Counted from the stretch's first letter, positions 14,499 through 23,394 are shown. The stretch: 64,000 nucleotides of DNA from a virus (IMGVR_UViG_3300032241_000811:1-64000); one strand, 5' to 3'. Numbers and translations are program-made. Notes: generated from the sequence alone by a model not told the origin.

Positions 14499-16349
14499 TT
14501 ATGTTATTTCACACGCACCTGCTGCGCAAGCGGCTTGATCTTGAAGATTAGTATTGTCCACTTCTTCATTTACCTTGGACAAGTCGATGGTATGCAGATG
14601 CTTCATCTTTTCTATATATGTATCATTGGTGCAATCTTCAAATGGGGCTTGCACATAGGTATGATCGGAATGAGGCAGCACAGACAGAGCAGTGAACTTA
14701 TCCTTGTTCTTCCACATCCACTCACCGACTTCTTCCCATTCATTTGGCTTGACAGTGATAGTTGCTGAGACATTGTTCTTGTTTTGCCCCTTGCGATGCC
14801 CAGGAACAATCCACTGGCTATATACAGCCTCTACACGGCTCAGCAACTCAAGTGCTGTTTCATTGCGTGTTCTGGCCCCTTCTGGTGCCTTCTGAGGAAC
14901 AGCAATGATGGCCTGTGTCTTTGGCTTGAAGAAGTCATCCTCAATGATTTCAGGATGGTTCTTGATAAGATAATCATAGATAGGCTCATTCTTGCCGACA
15001 CGCAGGCGTCTGATGTAGAAGTCATTATGCCATGCGTGAATGCCAGATGATGTGCCTAGGACAAGGCTTGATGTGCCTTCTGGCTTGACAGTTGTTGTTC
15101 GCGCAGCGGGCTTGATGCCAATCAGTGCAGCAACGCGGCTATTTTCTACCTTGATGACATTTGCAGCTTCCTTCATGGAAAGAGCAAGGACCTTGCCAGA
15201 AGCAATACCAGTCATGGAAATACCGATGAGTGCTTCCTTTTCGGTTGTCTTTTTCCAAATATCACGCAGATAATGGAAATTGGTATAAGATGCTTGCAGG
15301 GTGCCGATGAAAGCAGCAGCCTTTGCTCTTGCATTATAATCTTCCTGTGACTCAATGTTATCTGCATTGATTGTGCAGAGATTGCAGAACTGATAAGAAC
15401 GCAGGGAGATTTCAGCACAGGGGTTCAATCCCCATGTTGGATCGTTTGTGAAAAACACACCAGGCTCACCAGAACCAGAAGCAGCAATCTTTGCCCAGAG
15501 TTCCTTGAACTTCTCTTCATCAATCAAGTGACGAACGATGACAGCAGTATTGTTTGCTCTTGCTCTTTGTGGGTTCTCATTATACCATTCACCAAACTTG
15601 CATGTCAACATATCTTCATCATCAATGTCAAACAATGCAATCATTGCTGAACGGCGGATGCCACCAGACAGCACGGCATCAGCGATATAGCAGTTGATGT
15701 CATGTATTTCAAGTGAAGTCAGTTGCTCACCGTTCTGCTTTCTATCAAGCATCTTTTGAACATTGTGTATACAGTCCTTGAGAGGTTCAGGACCAGGTGC
15801 TTTACCTCCTGATGTGATAAGAGAAGCGCCCTTTGGTCTGATATCAGAGAAGTCAAATATTGGCAAGGGCTTGCCAGTGAAGTAAGCCTTGACGAGAACC
15901 TTGATAGCATCCGCCCAACCTTCAATGGAATCACCAACCAGATAGCGGCGAGTGCGAGTAGGCTTTGTGATTGTTGGCAGCTTTTCAATGTGTGCAGATT
16001 GAACAGAATAGCCAACGCCAACACCAGACAAAAGCAAGAACATCAACTCTGCAAATGATTCAATAGAATCCATTGGCATAAAGCAGCAGTTATAGATACG
16101 TGCATTGTTGATGACAGCAGGCTTGCCTGAAAACTGAATAGAACGCATTGAAGGCAAAATCTTCTTGTCATATACAAACTTATAGGCGCCTTCAATTTCA
16201 TCCTTCAAAGCAGGGAACTTTTCAAGATGCATATTCTTGTTACGATCAACAATCTCTTTCCAAGTTTCGCGTCTTTTCAATAGAGGATTATACTTTGCAT
16301 ATTTCATATACACTGTGATGTCAGATAAGATTTCCCTTGAGATGTCCAT
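14499..16349 (-). CDS. nrdJ: Adenosylcobalamin-dependent (class II) ribonucleotide reductase
   Basis: The start MDISREILSD gives 616 residues. Seen are CC near residue 88, SGGIRRSA, NPCAEI with the thiyl-radical Cys near 311, the partner Cys 11 residues later, and C-terminal AACAAGACEIT, the redox Cys pair. This is the class II, Lactobacillus-type monomeric arrangement. It makes deoxynucleotides using vitamin B12 without needing oxygen. The phage glutaredoxin and ThyX complete a nucleotide supply set. The host presumably provides cobalamin. Confidence 0.92.
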   Translation of the reverse strand: MDISREILSDITVYMKYAKYNPLLKRRETWKEIVDRNKNMHLEKFPALKDEIEGAYKFVYDKKILPSMRSIQFSGKPAVINNARIYNCCFMPMDSIESFAELMFLLLSGVGVGYSVQSAHIEKLPTITKPTRTRRYLVGDSIEGWADAIKVLVKAYFTGKPLPIFDFSDIRPKGASLITSGGKAPGPEPLKDCIHNVQKMLDRKQNGEQLTSLEIHDINCYIADAVLSGGIRRSAMIALFDIDDEDMLTCKFGEWYNENPQRARANNTAVIVRHLIDEEKFKELWAKIAASGSGEPGVFFTNDPTWGLNPCAEISLRSYQFCNLCTINADNIESQEDYNARAKAAAFIGTLQASYTNFHYLRDIWKKTTEKEALIGISMTGIASGKVLALSMKEAANVIKVENSRVAALIGIKPAARTTTVKPEGTSSLVLGTSSGIHAWHNDFYIRRLRVGKNEPIYDYLIKNHPEIIEDDFFKPKTQAIIAVPQKAPEGARTRNETALELLSRVEAVYSQWIVPGHRKGQNKNNVSATITVKPNEWEEVGEWMWKNKDKFTALSVLPHSDHTYVQAPFEDCTNDTYIEKMKHLHTIDLSKVNEEVDNTNLQDQAACAAGACEIT

Positions 16350-16377
16350 TTTTCTTGCCTTTATGATGTGATGATTG

Positions 16378-17049
16378 TTATGACGATGCCTTGCTCTCAT
16401 TCACGGATAGAATGTCTTTGAGAGAAGGAAACTGTTCGGTGAGAATGCTCCAACATTGTGTTGCGATTTCACGATGCTCTTTTTGAGTGCCATTGCCCAT
16501 ACGCAACTCGCAATAGTGAATCCAGCTACGCAATGATCCTGACATATACAGACGGCTCATTGTCAGCCCCTCTGGCAATACAACTCTGGCCACTTCTTTG
16601 GCAATGCCTTGCTTCAAGGCTTCTTGATATATACCTGTGATTCGTTCTATAAGTCGCGCCTGTTCTTCTTCCCACCACTTCTGAGTGTGTATATCATCTG
16701 TCTCTACGCTGTTTTGGCGGTTCTTGGTATCTTGCAGGCGAGCCTCTTTTGGTGGTGACATATCAACCACAGCAGCATAACGCTGGCTGAACTCCTGAAA
16801 TGAGAATGATCTGTGGCGCAAAATCTGGCGTGCAATATCTCTTGTCGTATTGATTTCAAGAACCACATGAACCATCTCAAATGGCGACCAGTGTTTGTTT
16901 CTAACAAGATACTTGAGTAGCCTTGCTGAATCTTGATTGTCTTGGTTCGCGGGATTAGACACTCTGGCGCAATAAGCAACAAGCTGCTCTGCTGTGTCAA
17001 TGCCTTCAATCTTTGGCTGAGTTACGCCAATCAGTTTCACATTATTCAT
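16378..17049 (-). CDS. thyX: Flavin-dependent thymidylate synthase
   Basis: The ThyX signature RHRxxSxxxxSxR is present as RHRSFSFQEFSQR (residues 78-90). The 223-residue length is typical. It makes dTMP from dUMP with FAD and NADPH. The start ATG overlaps the stop of a small GIY-YIG fragment (ATGA), suggesting coupling to primase translation upstream. Confidence 0.93.
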   Translation of the reverse strand: MNNVKLIGVTQPKIEGIDTAEQLVAYCARVSNPANQDNQDSARLLKYLVRNKHWSPFEMVHVVLEINTTRDIARQILRHRSFSFQEFSQRYAAVVDMSPPKEARLQDTKNRQNSVETDDIHTQKWWEEEQARLIERITGIYQEALKQGIAKEVARVVLPEGLTMSRLYMSGSLRSWIHYCELRMGNGTQKEHREIATQCWSILTEQFPSLKDILSVNESKASS

Positions 17050-17156
17050 GGTATTTTCTTAGTCTCTATTCCATTTTCAAGGTTATTTGTGATGCCAATA
17101 TATGATTTATTTGTTCCTTTAAGAACCGCTCTGTATACTACTAAACTTTTTGCCAT
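17046..17156 (-). CDS. GIY-YIG N-terminal remnant, 36 aa
   Basis: Translation begins MAKSLVVYRAVLKGTNKS and continues YIGITNNLENG, an N-terminal GIY-YIG core without the rest of the enzyme. Its ATG overlaps the last codons of primase and its TGA overlaps the ThyX start. It looks like a decayed homing endonuclease whose remaining frame now links translation of the two neighbours. It has no catalytic C-terminal part. Confidence 0.65.
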   Translation of the reverse strand: MAKSLVVYRAVLKGTNKSYIGITNNLENGIETKKIP

Positions 17157-18160
17157 TTGCTGAACTCTAACTTGGCCCGTAAATCTTCGTGTGTGTTTTC
17201 ATTTATTATACTGACTATTTCTTCTTGTGTCAATCCGGAAATGATAGCTTCGTTTATGTCTTTGCCAGGAAAGTTTTCTGGCAACAAACATACACTATAT
17301 TTTTGTGCTATCATTTTTTCAACATTTTTTACTACTTCTTTATTTCGTATATCTCTATCTGGCACAAGAACATATTCAAGATCAAGGTTTCCTAAAACTG
17401 TTCTTACCTTGAAAAGTGAAGCATCCATCAATGCAATACTATTCGGAAGGAATAACGAATCTATTATTCCTTCTACAACATATATCTTTTTGGTGAAGTC
17501 CAGCTTGTCTAAGCCAAAGACTTTTGGATTGTTTTCATCCAACTTTACTGTTATATATTTGACTTTTGAAGCGCCGATTGCTCTGCCTTGAACGCCCAAC
17601 AACTTTTTATTTTTATCCCAGAACGGGAAAACTATACGGGGTTCTGCATAAATAATCTTGTTTACGCTGTCAGGCGCAATCTCATTGCTAAACGCTTTGT
17701 AATCATCAGCATAATAGATGTCTTCCAAAGCTTTGTCTGGAATCTTTCGCTCAACAAGGTATCGTTTAGCTGGGTGCTTTGCATCCAATGACGCAATGGT
17801 TGGAAGCTTGATTGTATTGAATACAGGTCTGCTACCCTCTGCAATAGATACGATTATATCTGGTTTGGGTACATTACCGCTGCTTTCGTTTTTATATCGC
17901 TCAAGCTTATACTCACGGTAAAGAGAAGGGTCTATAGTCTTTATAAAGTTACCTAAAGACATACCTGTATGACAGTTATGACACGTAAAGAATATATTGG
18001 ATTTCTTTCCATAAAGATATCCACGCGCTTTCATCTTGTTCTTTTTGGAGTCGCCACAAACCGGGCAGCGAAAATTCCAAAGGAACTCCGACTTCTGTTT
18101 GAAATGTTCCAGTTTGGGGGAAACGAGCGAGACAAACTTCTTATCAATCATCAATGACAT
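17141..18160 (-). CDS. DNA primase, T4 gp61-like
   Basis: The 339-residue protein has an N-terminal zinc ribbon (Cys32, Cys35, Cys60, Cys63 in CPVC and CHNC) and a Toprim core (YVVEGIIDSLF and VPDRDIRNKE). This is the T4 gp61-type primase that makes lagging-strand primers with the gp41-type helicase (42.1-43.5 kb). The stop is TAG followed directly by a second TAG. A terminator lies just upstream of the gene. Confidence 0.9.
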   Translation of the reverse strand: MSLMIDKKFVSLVSPKLEHFKQKSEFLWNFRCPVCGDSKKNKMKARGYLYGKKSNIFFTCHNCHTGMSLGNFIKTIDPSLYREYKLERYKNESSGNVPKPDIIVSIAEGSRPVFNTIKLPTIASLDAKHPAKRYLVERKIPDKALEDIYYADDYKAFSNEIAPDSVNKIIYAEPRIVFPFWDKNKKLLGVQGRAIGASKVKYITVKLDENNPKVFGLDKLDFTKKIYVVEGIIDSLFLPNSIALMDASLFKVRTVLGNLDLEYVLVPDRDIRNKEVVKNVEKMIAQKYSVCLLPENFPGKDINEAIISGLTQEEIVSIINENTHEDLRAKLEFSKWQKV

Positions 18161-18165
18161 AAAAC

Positions 18166-18208
18166 AAAAAATCCACTATGAACCTTTGAGAGATTCTACA
18201 GTGGATTT
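18166..18208 (-). terminator. Rho-independent terminator
   Basis: AAATCCACT/AGTGGATTT stem with a 22-nt loop followed by a T-rich run on the minus strand. It separates the 161-residue membrane protein gene from primase. Confidence 0.75.
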
Positions 18209-18230
18209 ATGTGAAAGTCAATGATTATTA

Positions 18231-18716
18231 TTAGTTTGATGAAAAGATTTTTGATATGACGTTTGACTGGCCAATAGCCCAGGAAATGATGATACCAACA
18301 CCAACGATGGCATACTTCCAGACTTCAATCTGCCCTATACGTGATCCCAGGTTGTCTTTATTTGTATGTAGTTCTTCGCGCAACTTTTGAATCTCTGTCA
18401 GAATGGTTTTTTCAGTTGTCGTTATCTTATCTGTCAGTGCTTCATTTACCCTGTTGATTCGCTCGTAAACATCCTTTATATTTTCGTTGTGTTCTTGTCG
18501 TCTCATTTCCATCAAGCCCTGGAACTCTGTTGTTACTTTTTCTTGTGTTTCGAGTCTCTGTTCTTGAAGAGACAACATCTTAGAAAGATTTGATGCTATT
18601 TCCTGCATCTTATCTATAGTTGTATCGAACTTCTCCAGCAGTGCTGACATAGTTGTTACATCTTTTTTGAGCAACTCAATCTCGATTTTATTTTCTTTTT
18701 CTAATTCCACAGTCAT
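18231..18716 (-). CDS. Coiled-coil protein with C-terminal TM helix
   Basis: Residues 1-125 are a continuous charged coiled coil (KIEIELLKKDVTTMSALLEK...), followed by a TM helix (about 133-152, WKYAIVGVGIIISWAIG) and a short tail. It is the last gene of the lysis-cassette side. It could be a spanin-like or membrane-anchored accessory protein; this is inferred from topology and location. Confidence 0.7.
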   Translation of the reverse strand: MTVELEKENKIEIELLKKDVTTMSALLEKFDTTIDKMQEIASNLSKMLSLQEQRLETQEKVTTEFQGLMEMRRQEHNENIKDVYERINRVNEALTDKITTTEKTILTEIQKLREELHTNKDNLGSRIGQIEVWKYAIVGVGIIISWAIGQSNVISKIFSSN

Positions 18717-18729
18717 ACCTCTAGACTAT

Positions 18730-19068
18730 TTATTTTCTGCTACGCATAGCTTCCAGTTTGGCTGCGATGGCCATCTGTCTGCGCTTTGCTGGTGATTTGC
18801 CTTTGAACTGTGGCGCACTGGACTTTTCAAAGTCTTTGATATATGTACCCATAGAAGTCTTTGGTGTCAGGACTTCGTTGACTTCAGATTCTTCTTTGAT
18901 GTCTTTATGCAGTTTCATCTTTCTCTGAGCATCAGCTTGCATACTCTTCATAGCCTTGCGAGCCAACTGCTTGGCCTTTGTTTTCGGATTCTTGTATGGA
19001 GTTGACTTTACAGCAGTAGGCTCAAATGGGGCCTTTTCTTCATTTATGAACTGATCGAAGGATTTCAT
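18730..19068 (-). CDS. Late T4-like protein, MKSFDQFINE type
   Basis: The start MKSFDQFINEEKAPF resembles the N-termini of many T4-like prohead and virion-associated proteins. A basic middle (KTKAKQLARKAMK) and KGKSPAKRRQMAIAAKLEA near the end follow. The ATG at 19068 was chosen over the longer frame because of this start. A terminator lies upstream. Confidence 0.6.
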   Translation of the reverse strand: MKSFDQFINEEKAPFEPTAVKSTPYKNPKTKAKQLARKAMKSMQADAQRKMKLHKDIKEESEVNEVLTPKTSMGTYIKDFEKSSAPQFKGKSPAKRRQMAIAAKLEAMRSRK

Positions 19069-19090
19069 TTTTGTTCTCTTTCTTTGTCTC

Positions 19091-19117
19091 AAAAAGGGGG
19101 AGAAAAGCATCTCCCCC
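19091..19117 (-). terminator. Rho-independent terminator
   Basis: GGGGGAG/CTCCCCC stem with an 8-nt loop followed by TTTTT on the minus strand. Lies downstream of the TM/proline-rich lysis gene. Confidence 0.85.
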
Positions 19118-19143
19118 TCTTGTATATTTAGTGTTTGTGGCTT

Positions 19144-19440
19144 TTACTGTGGAATGCCGACTGGTGCATTTGCTGGTGCAGGAGCAGCAGTATTTACAAC
19201 AACTGTAGGTGGTGCAGCAGGTGTGTCCTGAGGCACTGGTGCAGGAACCACAGCAGGTGCATTTGCTGGTGCAGGAGCAGCAGTATTTACAACAACTGTA
19301 GGTGGTGCAGCAGGTGTGTTTTGAGTCGCTGGCGCTGATCCATGATACCAGTCAATTAACTTTCTGACCCAGCCAGGCTGAGGCAGGAAGTGCCAACCGA
19401 CAACGACACCAACGATAAACAACAGAATAAGAATGTCCAT
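19144..19440 (-). CDS. Membrane-anchored Pro/Ala-repeat protein
   Basis: An N-terminal TM helix (MDILILLFIVGVVVGWHFL) is followed by a short linker and two copies of a Pro/Ala/Val repeat unit (NTPAAPPTVVVNTAAP...). This layout fits a periplasm-spanning protein. Position next to two holins and the endolysin suggests a lysis or spanin-like role, by context only. Confidence 0.65.
   Translation of the reverse strand: MDILILLFIVGVVVGWHFLPQPGWVRKLIDWYHGSAPATQNTPAAPPTVVVNTAAPAPANAPAVVPAPVPQDTPAAPPTVVVNTAAPAPANAPVGIPQ
19163..19319 (-). repeat. 64-bp direct repeat within the Pro/Ala protein gene
   Basis: Copies at 19163-19226 and 19256-19319 are essentially identical, separated by 29 bp. Low divergence indicates recent duplication and a possible slippage site. 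Confidence 0.9.
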
Positions 19441-19457
19441 ATTTTATTTCTCCATGA

Positions 19458-19979
19458 TTACTTCTTTAGCATGTCTTTGGTGGTAGGCAAGACATTGATT
19501 TTTCCAATAGGGGTTATACCACCGTAACCCATCTTTTCAAGGATTCTGGCACCAAACCAGAATGAGATAATCGTTCCAAACAGTGCCATAGTATCCTGAT
19601 CCCAAACATTTGCAAGCATCTCTGGAATAGAGTTGCCGTCTTTTATCATAACAGTTGCAGCAGCTACCTTGACAGCAACGAATAGAATGAATAGAGTATA
19701 GGTAATGACTGGCCTGATAGAAGCTTTAAGTATATTAAGAAACTTTCCGCCGTCAATGTTATTATCATAAGATCGAACAGATTGCGCGTCTGCAATGTCT
19801 GCCTGAGCATCCGCGATATCCATCTGTATCTGCGCAGTCTGCATACTAATCTGTAGTTGGAGTTTGACGAGTTCAACATTATATTTCATCTCCATGCTTC
19901 TGGCAAATATGTTCACAAGGCTGGGCAAAATGCTGCCAAAGATACCTAGAAACGGTGATAGTAGTGTCAAAAATGACAT
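19458..19979 (-). CDS. Holin-like membrane protein (3TM type)
   Basis: The 173-residue protein has an N-terminal hydrophobic stretch, a polar helical region (QISMQTAQIQMDIADAQAD) and two further TM helices ending in FWFGARILEKMG, a pattern of three-TM phage holins. It is next to a second 3TM candidate and the endolysin. Confidence 0.72.
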   Translation of the reverse strand: MSFLTLLSPFLGIFGSILPSLVNIFARSMEMKYNVELVKLQLQISMQTAQIQMDIADAQADIADAQSVRSYDNNIDGGKFLNILKASIRPVITYTLFILFVAVKVAAATVMIKDGNSIPEMLANVWDQDTMALFGTIISFWFGARILEKMGYGGITPIGKINVLPTTKDMLKK

Positions 19980-19994
19980 TTTATATTTCTCCTT

Positions 19995-20339
19995 TTATTG
20001 CACTGACATTTCTTTTAGCTTTTCCTGGCCTCTAGACCAAGAAGTAATACCCAACACAGCGCCCATAGCCAAATGGTAAAGCCCGCCACCTTCAAGAGAA
20101 AGTGGGTGCCATTGTATATATGCAGTGTGTGTATAGGTGGAATAAAAGGTGAGCATTATTGGCGCAAGAATGAAATCAAATATACAGACAGCCATATACT
20201 GCCATGCCATTGCTGGGCGCCAATAAGAATAGACCCAATGTTCACCTTTTGCATCGACAAGAACTTGTTGTTGAGCAGAGTTGCTTTCAGTGGCGATTGC
20301 TGTTATTGCTGGCCCATTACTAATGATCGCCTCTGCCAT
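19995..20339 (-). CDS. Holin-like membrane protein (3TM type), second copy
   Basis: The start MAEAIISNGP was preferred because the longer frame runs into the endolysin gene. The protein shows YWRPAMAWQYMAVCIFDFIL and GGGLYHLAMGAVLGITSWSR, typical of three-TM holins of gene-transfer-agent type. It begins 5 nt inside the endolysin-gene end region, so expression is coupled. Confidence 0.78.
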   Translation of the reverse strand: MAEAIISNGPAITAIATESNSAQQQVLVDAKGEHWVYSYWRPAMAWQYMAVCIFDFILAPIMLTFYSTYTHTAYIQWHPLSLEGGGLYHLAMGAVLGITSWSRGQEKLKEMSVQ

Positions 20340-20343
20340 AATC

Positions 20344-20877
20344 TTATGCTCCCAGAAGTGTTTTGGCCTTCTTGAGATATGTTTCGCGGCTTGAAAGACC
20401 GTTTGTTCCGCCATTGATGCGCTTGGTGATTGTCACCACATCATCCTCGTCAGCATAGTCTGATAGAGAATGATCGTTCCAGTATTCACAAGCAGTCTTG
20501 ATTGAGTTGATAGGTTCTGCTGCAAGTTCAGGATTGTTTTCCAAATCCACACCAATCAGCTTGCCATACTTCCGATAGTTGAAACGCCCAGTGACTTGAA
20601 AAATACCACGCCCCTTGAAACGCTTGCCATCACCTGGTTCTGTGTTACCCAAATCATCGCGCCCTTCATATTCACTACCAGAAGCATATTCTTCCAGCGT
20701 ATCCATACCAGCAGTTTCATGTGCAGCTTGTGCTAAGAAATGTGCGATGCGAAGCGGTGTATTGATTTCATACTGATCCAAATACTTCTGCAAGTTTGCG
20801 GCCAATCCATTGATGACATCTTCATCACCATTTGGGCATAGCTTGTTTAGTAAATCTACAGTAATCGCTGTTGTCAT
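20344..20877 (-). CDS. Endolysin, GH19 (chitinase/lysozyme-like)
   Basis: The 177-residue protein has the GH19 signatures AHFLAQAAHETAGMDTLEE (first catalytic Glu), YEGRDDLGN and KGRGIFQVTGRFNYRKYG. In phages this family cleaves peptidoglycan sugar chains at lysis. No signal peptide is visible, so it would rely on the neighbouring holins for release. Confidence 0.9.
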   Translation of the reverse strand: MTTAITVDLLNKLCPNGDEDVINGLAANLQKYLDQYEINTPLRIAHFLAQAAHETAGMDTLEEYASGSEYEGRDDLGNTEPGDGKRFKGRGIFQVTGRFNYRKYGKLIGVDLENNPELAAEPINSIKTACEYWNDHSLSDYADEDDVVTITKRINGGTNGLSSRETYLKKAKTLLGA

Positions 20878-20893
20878 ATTATTTAATCTCCTA

Positions 20894-21355
20894 TTAAGAG
20901 TATCTTACATAAGTGCAAGCACCGGTCTTTTCGTCTTGCACAAGTATAGGACCCTTCTTTTTCTTTCTTGCTTCTTCTCTAATATGATGGTAGGCATCAT
21001 CTTCTTCCAAATAAGTTCGCCAATGCTTACCCTTTTTCTTTGCTTCCTTGATCTGATGGAAGACTTTGGAAGATACAACATAGGGTTCAACACCCATGAT
21101 CTTCTTTCCACGGCGTGCCATTGGCATCAGTTGTGGTGGCATACCAGGTTCGCCCTTTGGACCAAACCCAATACCCTGAACACCACCCCCTCCAACGCTG
21201 TTAGCTGGTGCTCCGCCACCAACAACTCCATCTTCATTGAGGCAGTTGCACTCACCGATATGACCGCAGGCTTTCTTTTCTGATAGATGTCCAACAAAGC
21301 CAGCAGGAAGTGCAATGGGCTTTATTGTTTCTGGTTCTACTTTTTTTGTTGACAT
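20894..21355 (-). CDS. Hypothetical late protein, 153 aa
   Basis: Contains a glycine-rich stretch (VVGGGAPANSVGGGG) and a helical basic C-terminal half (HWRTYLEEDDAYHHIREEA). The Gly-rich NSxGGGxxGxG motif recurs in the 1052-residue protein downstream, so the two may share a virion context. Confidence 0.6.
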   Translation of the reverse strand: MSTKKVEPETIKPIALPAGFVGHLSEKKACGHIGECNCLNEDGVVGGGAPANSVGGGGVQGIGFGPKGEPGMPPQLMPMARRGKKIMGVEPYVVSSKVFHQIKEAKKKGKHWRTYLEEDDAYHHIREEARKKKKGPILVQDEKTGACTYVRYS

Positions 21356-21395
21356 TCTTATAAATCTCGTGTATAAAGGCTATGTGCCGCCATGA

Positions 21396-21782
21396 TTAAA
21401 GTTCCCTTAACCTCTTACCTACCATAAGGTCCACCGATATCTCAGAGGTGTTATAATCTATTCCTCTAATACCAAGGACCTGTGCTGGGACATAATTCAA
21501 GAACAAAAGAAAAGTTTTAAGAGTAGGATAGTCCTTTTCATCTATTCTATAGAATAGCATTCTTACAGCAGCTTCCACACCAAATACATTTGCAAGTATT
21601 ATAATGTGGTTCAGAATCAATCTGTCTTTCAACTCTGATGTGGCTTTGTATCGCCTAATCAGTCGTTTCACATATTTCAATCTCTTGAAATCTTCCTCAA
21701 ACTCACTCATTATGGCATTTGGTTTTTCATATGCCCTCATTGCGTAGAGTAAGAAGTTATCATCACAAAGGTTTTCAAACAT
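21396..21782 (-). CDS. Conserved T4-like protein (DUF7207-like)
   Basis: The 128-residue protein starts MFENLCDDNFLLYAMRAYEK and contains ELKDRLILNHIIILANVFGVE. I recall this pattern from an unnamed family in T4-like cyanophages (DUF7207-like). It lies in the late block. Function unknown. Confidence 0.65.
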   Translation of the reverse strand: MFENLCDDNFLLYAMRAYEKPNAIMSEFEEDFKRLKYVKRLIRRYKATSELKDRLILNHIIILANVFGVEAAVRMLFYRIDEKDYPTLKTFLLFLNYVPAQVLGIRGIDYNTSEISVDLMVGKRLREL

Positions 21783-21786
21783 TTAG

Positions 21787-22434
21787 TTATTCAGTAGGTG
21801 ACTTGATCTTCTTGATGTTTTCCTTGACGACCTGATTTCTGAACTTTGTATCGCTCTTGATGTACTTGGAAAGACCAGAGAAGGTTTCTTCATCCAACTT
21901 CTTTCCACTGATCTTTTGATTTGCATCTTTGTATGAATCAAATGAGTCAGAAGCATCACGATCATCCTTATCTGGTTCATCACCAGAGTCTTCAAGTTCA
22001 TCATCAACATCATCAAGTAAATCTTCCAGTTCATCTTCATTGACGATTTCGCAGAACACATCAAAAGAACCTCTTCTATTCAGTTGATACTCAAAGTAGA
22101 CGTAGTAAGGAGAACCAACTTTGGTTACTACTTCTCCCTGATTGTTCATGCCCATAGTATCGCCAAACTGCTTGATTTCAAATACCTCATGCCCCGCATC
22201 ACCATCAAGGAAGTTGGTTGCAGGCAGCATGATGTGAAATGGAGCCAGAACTTTTCTGACGAGTTCAAGAGCATGATAAGGTGTTGCGTGTGTGCAAGAT
22301 GTGACAGAATGTAAGAGAATGTTGATATTATCTCTTACAGGGCTGTTATCTACACCTACCATGCTCTTTTCAGATTGGGCATAAGGTAACATTTCTTCAT
22401 TGAGCAGATAGTCGCGGAATTTCTTTATAGCCAT
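21787..22434 (-). CDS. Hypothetical late protein with acidic linker
   Basis: The N-terminal 130 residues are globular (MAIKKFRDYLLNEEMLP...), followed by a very acidic stretch (EDELEDLLDDVDDELEDSG) and a basic C-terminal segment. The MAIKKFRDYLLNE start resembles virion-associated proteins of T4-like phages. Confidence 0.6.
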   Translation of the reverse strand: MAIKKFRDYLLNEEMLPYAQSEKSMVGVDNSPVRDNINILLHSVTSCTHATPYHALELVRKVLAPFHIMLPATNFLDGDAGHEVFEIKQFGDTMGMNNQGEVVTKVGSPYYVYFEYQLNRRGSFDVFCEIVNEDELEDLLDDVDDELEDSGDEPDKDDRDASDSFDSYKDANQKISGKKLDEETFSGLSKYIKSDTKFRNQVVKENIKKIKSPTE

Positions 22435-22457
22435 ATTGTTATGCCTTCTGTGTTAGA

Positions 22458-23030
22458 TTAGATGCCAGAGAAGAATACGTTGTCGCTTGGATCATCAAGT
22501 GTGATTGAACGCATAGCTACAAGTGTTTCTGTCTTGATACGACCAGCGCGGCCGCCAAGAGTAAATGTCAGTGTTGGCTGTGTCACGTTGCTTGAGTCTG
22601 TTACTGCATAACCGATAGCAGCAGCATTAGACCAACCATCACCGCCGTTGATGATAGTGACTGAGACAACATTATCTGTATTGCTGACTGTATACGCAAT
22701 GTTAGCATTGGCACCTTTGCCAAGAACGCTGTTGTCCTTCAGAATGATAAAGCCGTTTGCTGTGACATCACCGCCGTCTGTAATGGTAACACCAGTAATT
22801 GGACCGGTTCCAACTTTTACGCTGACCCAGCCTGCATGTTGCGGAATTGGACCGCCGACATTATTTGCTCTTTGTTGTTCTGTTACAGACACACCAGCAA
22901 CCGCACCATAAAACTTGTCAGTATTAGCCACACCATTGTTGATGGTAGACTTTGATGTTGTCAGTGTTGTGTTAGCAAACAGGGGCTTTTGATTGCCTGA
23001 TGGATAGTCTTTGTTTCCCCAAAGTGACAT
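22458..23030 (-). CDS. Probable virion structural protein
   Basis: The start MSLWGNKDYPSGNQKPLFAN and the repeated phrases GWVSVKVGTGPITGVTITDG and VVSVTIINGGDGWSN match a beta-rich family I associate with structural proteins of T4-like cyanophages. No enzymatic motif. Confidence 0.7.
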   Translation of the reverse strand: MSLWGNKDYPSGNQKPLFANTTLTTSKSTINNGVANTDKFYGAVAGVSVTEQQRANNVGGPIPQHAGWVSVKVGTGPITGVTITDGGDVTANGFIILKDNSVLGKGANANIAYTVSNTDNVVSVTIINGGDGWSNAAAIGYAVTDSSNVTQPTLTFTLGGRAGRIKTETLVAMRSITLDDPSDNVFFSGI

Positions 23031-23053
23031 TTGTTAGTTCTCCTTGATAGTGA

Positions 23054-23389
23054 TTACTTAGTTATATTTATTTCTTTGTTTAGAGGGCCTTTGTCAGCAG
23101 GTTGAACATCAACATTGTCCGCACCGACCCCTGTAGAGGTTCTAGAACCTTTTTGTACCTCTGCGGCTTGTTCTTCTGATACACCATAACGGCGACCGCC
23201 TCTCATATTCTGATTAGCAGAGTAAACCTGTGTGCGCTTTCTATCAGACGGTAAGAGGTTGCTGCTGCTGGTATTAGTTGGAAATAGATGTCTGCGCCCA
23301 CCAATAGATGAGCGAGACATGATGTTTCCTTCTTCTATTTTCTTTTTGCGGAGATTTATGATCATCTCCGCAAGTTCTTTGTTGTCCAT
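23054..23389 (-). CDS. Hypothetical late protein, 111 aa
   Basis: Polar, low-complexity sequence with a short N-terminal helix (MDNKELAEMIINLRKKKIEE) and Ser/Arg/Gly-rich middle. No family recognised. It lies directly downstream of the large Pro-rich protein gene and is probably virion-associated by context. Confidence 0.6.
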   Translation of the reverse strand: MDNKELAEMIINLRKKKIEEGNIMSRSSIGGRRHLFPTNTSSSNLLPSDRKRTQVYSANQNMRGGRRYGVSEEQAAEVQKGSRTSTGVGADNVDVQPADKGPLNKEINITK

Positions 23390-23394
23390 TCAGT

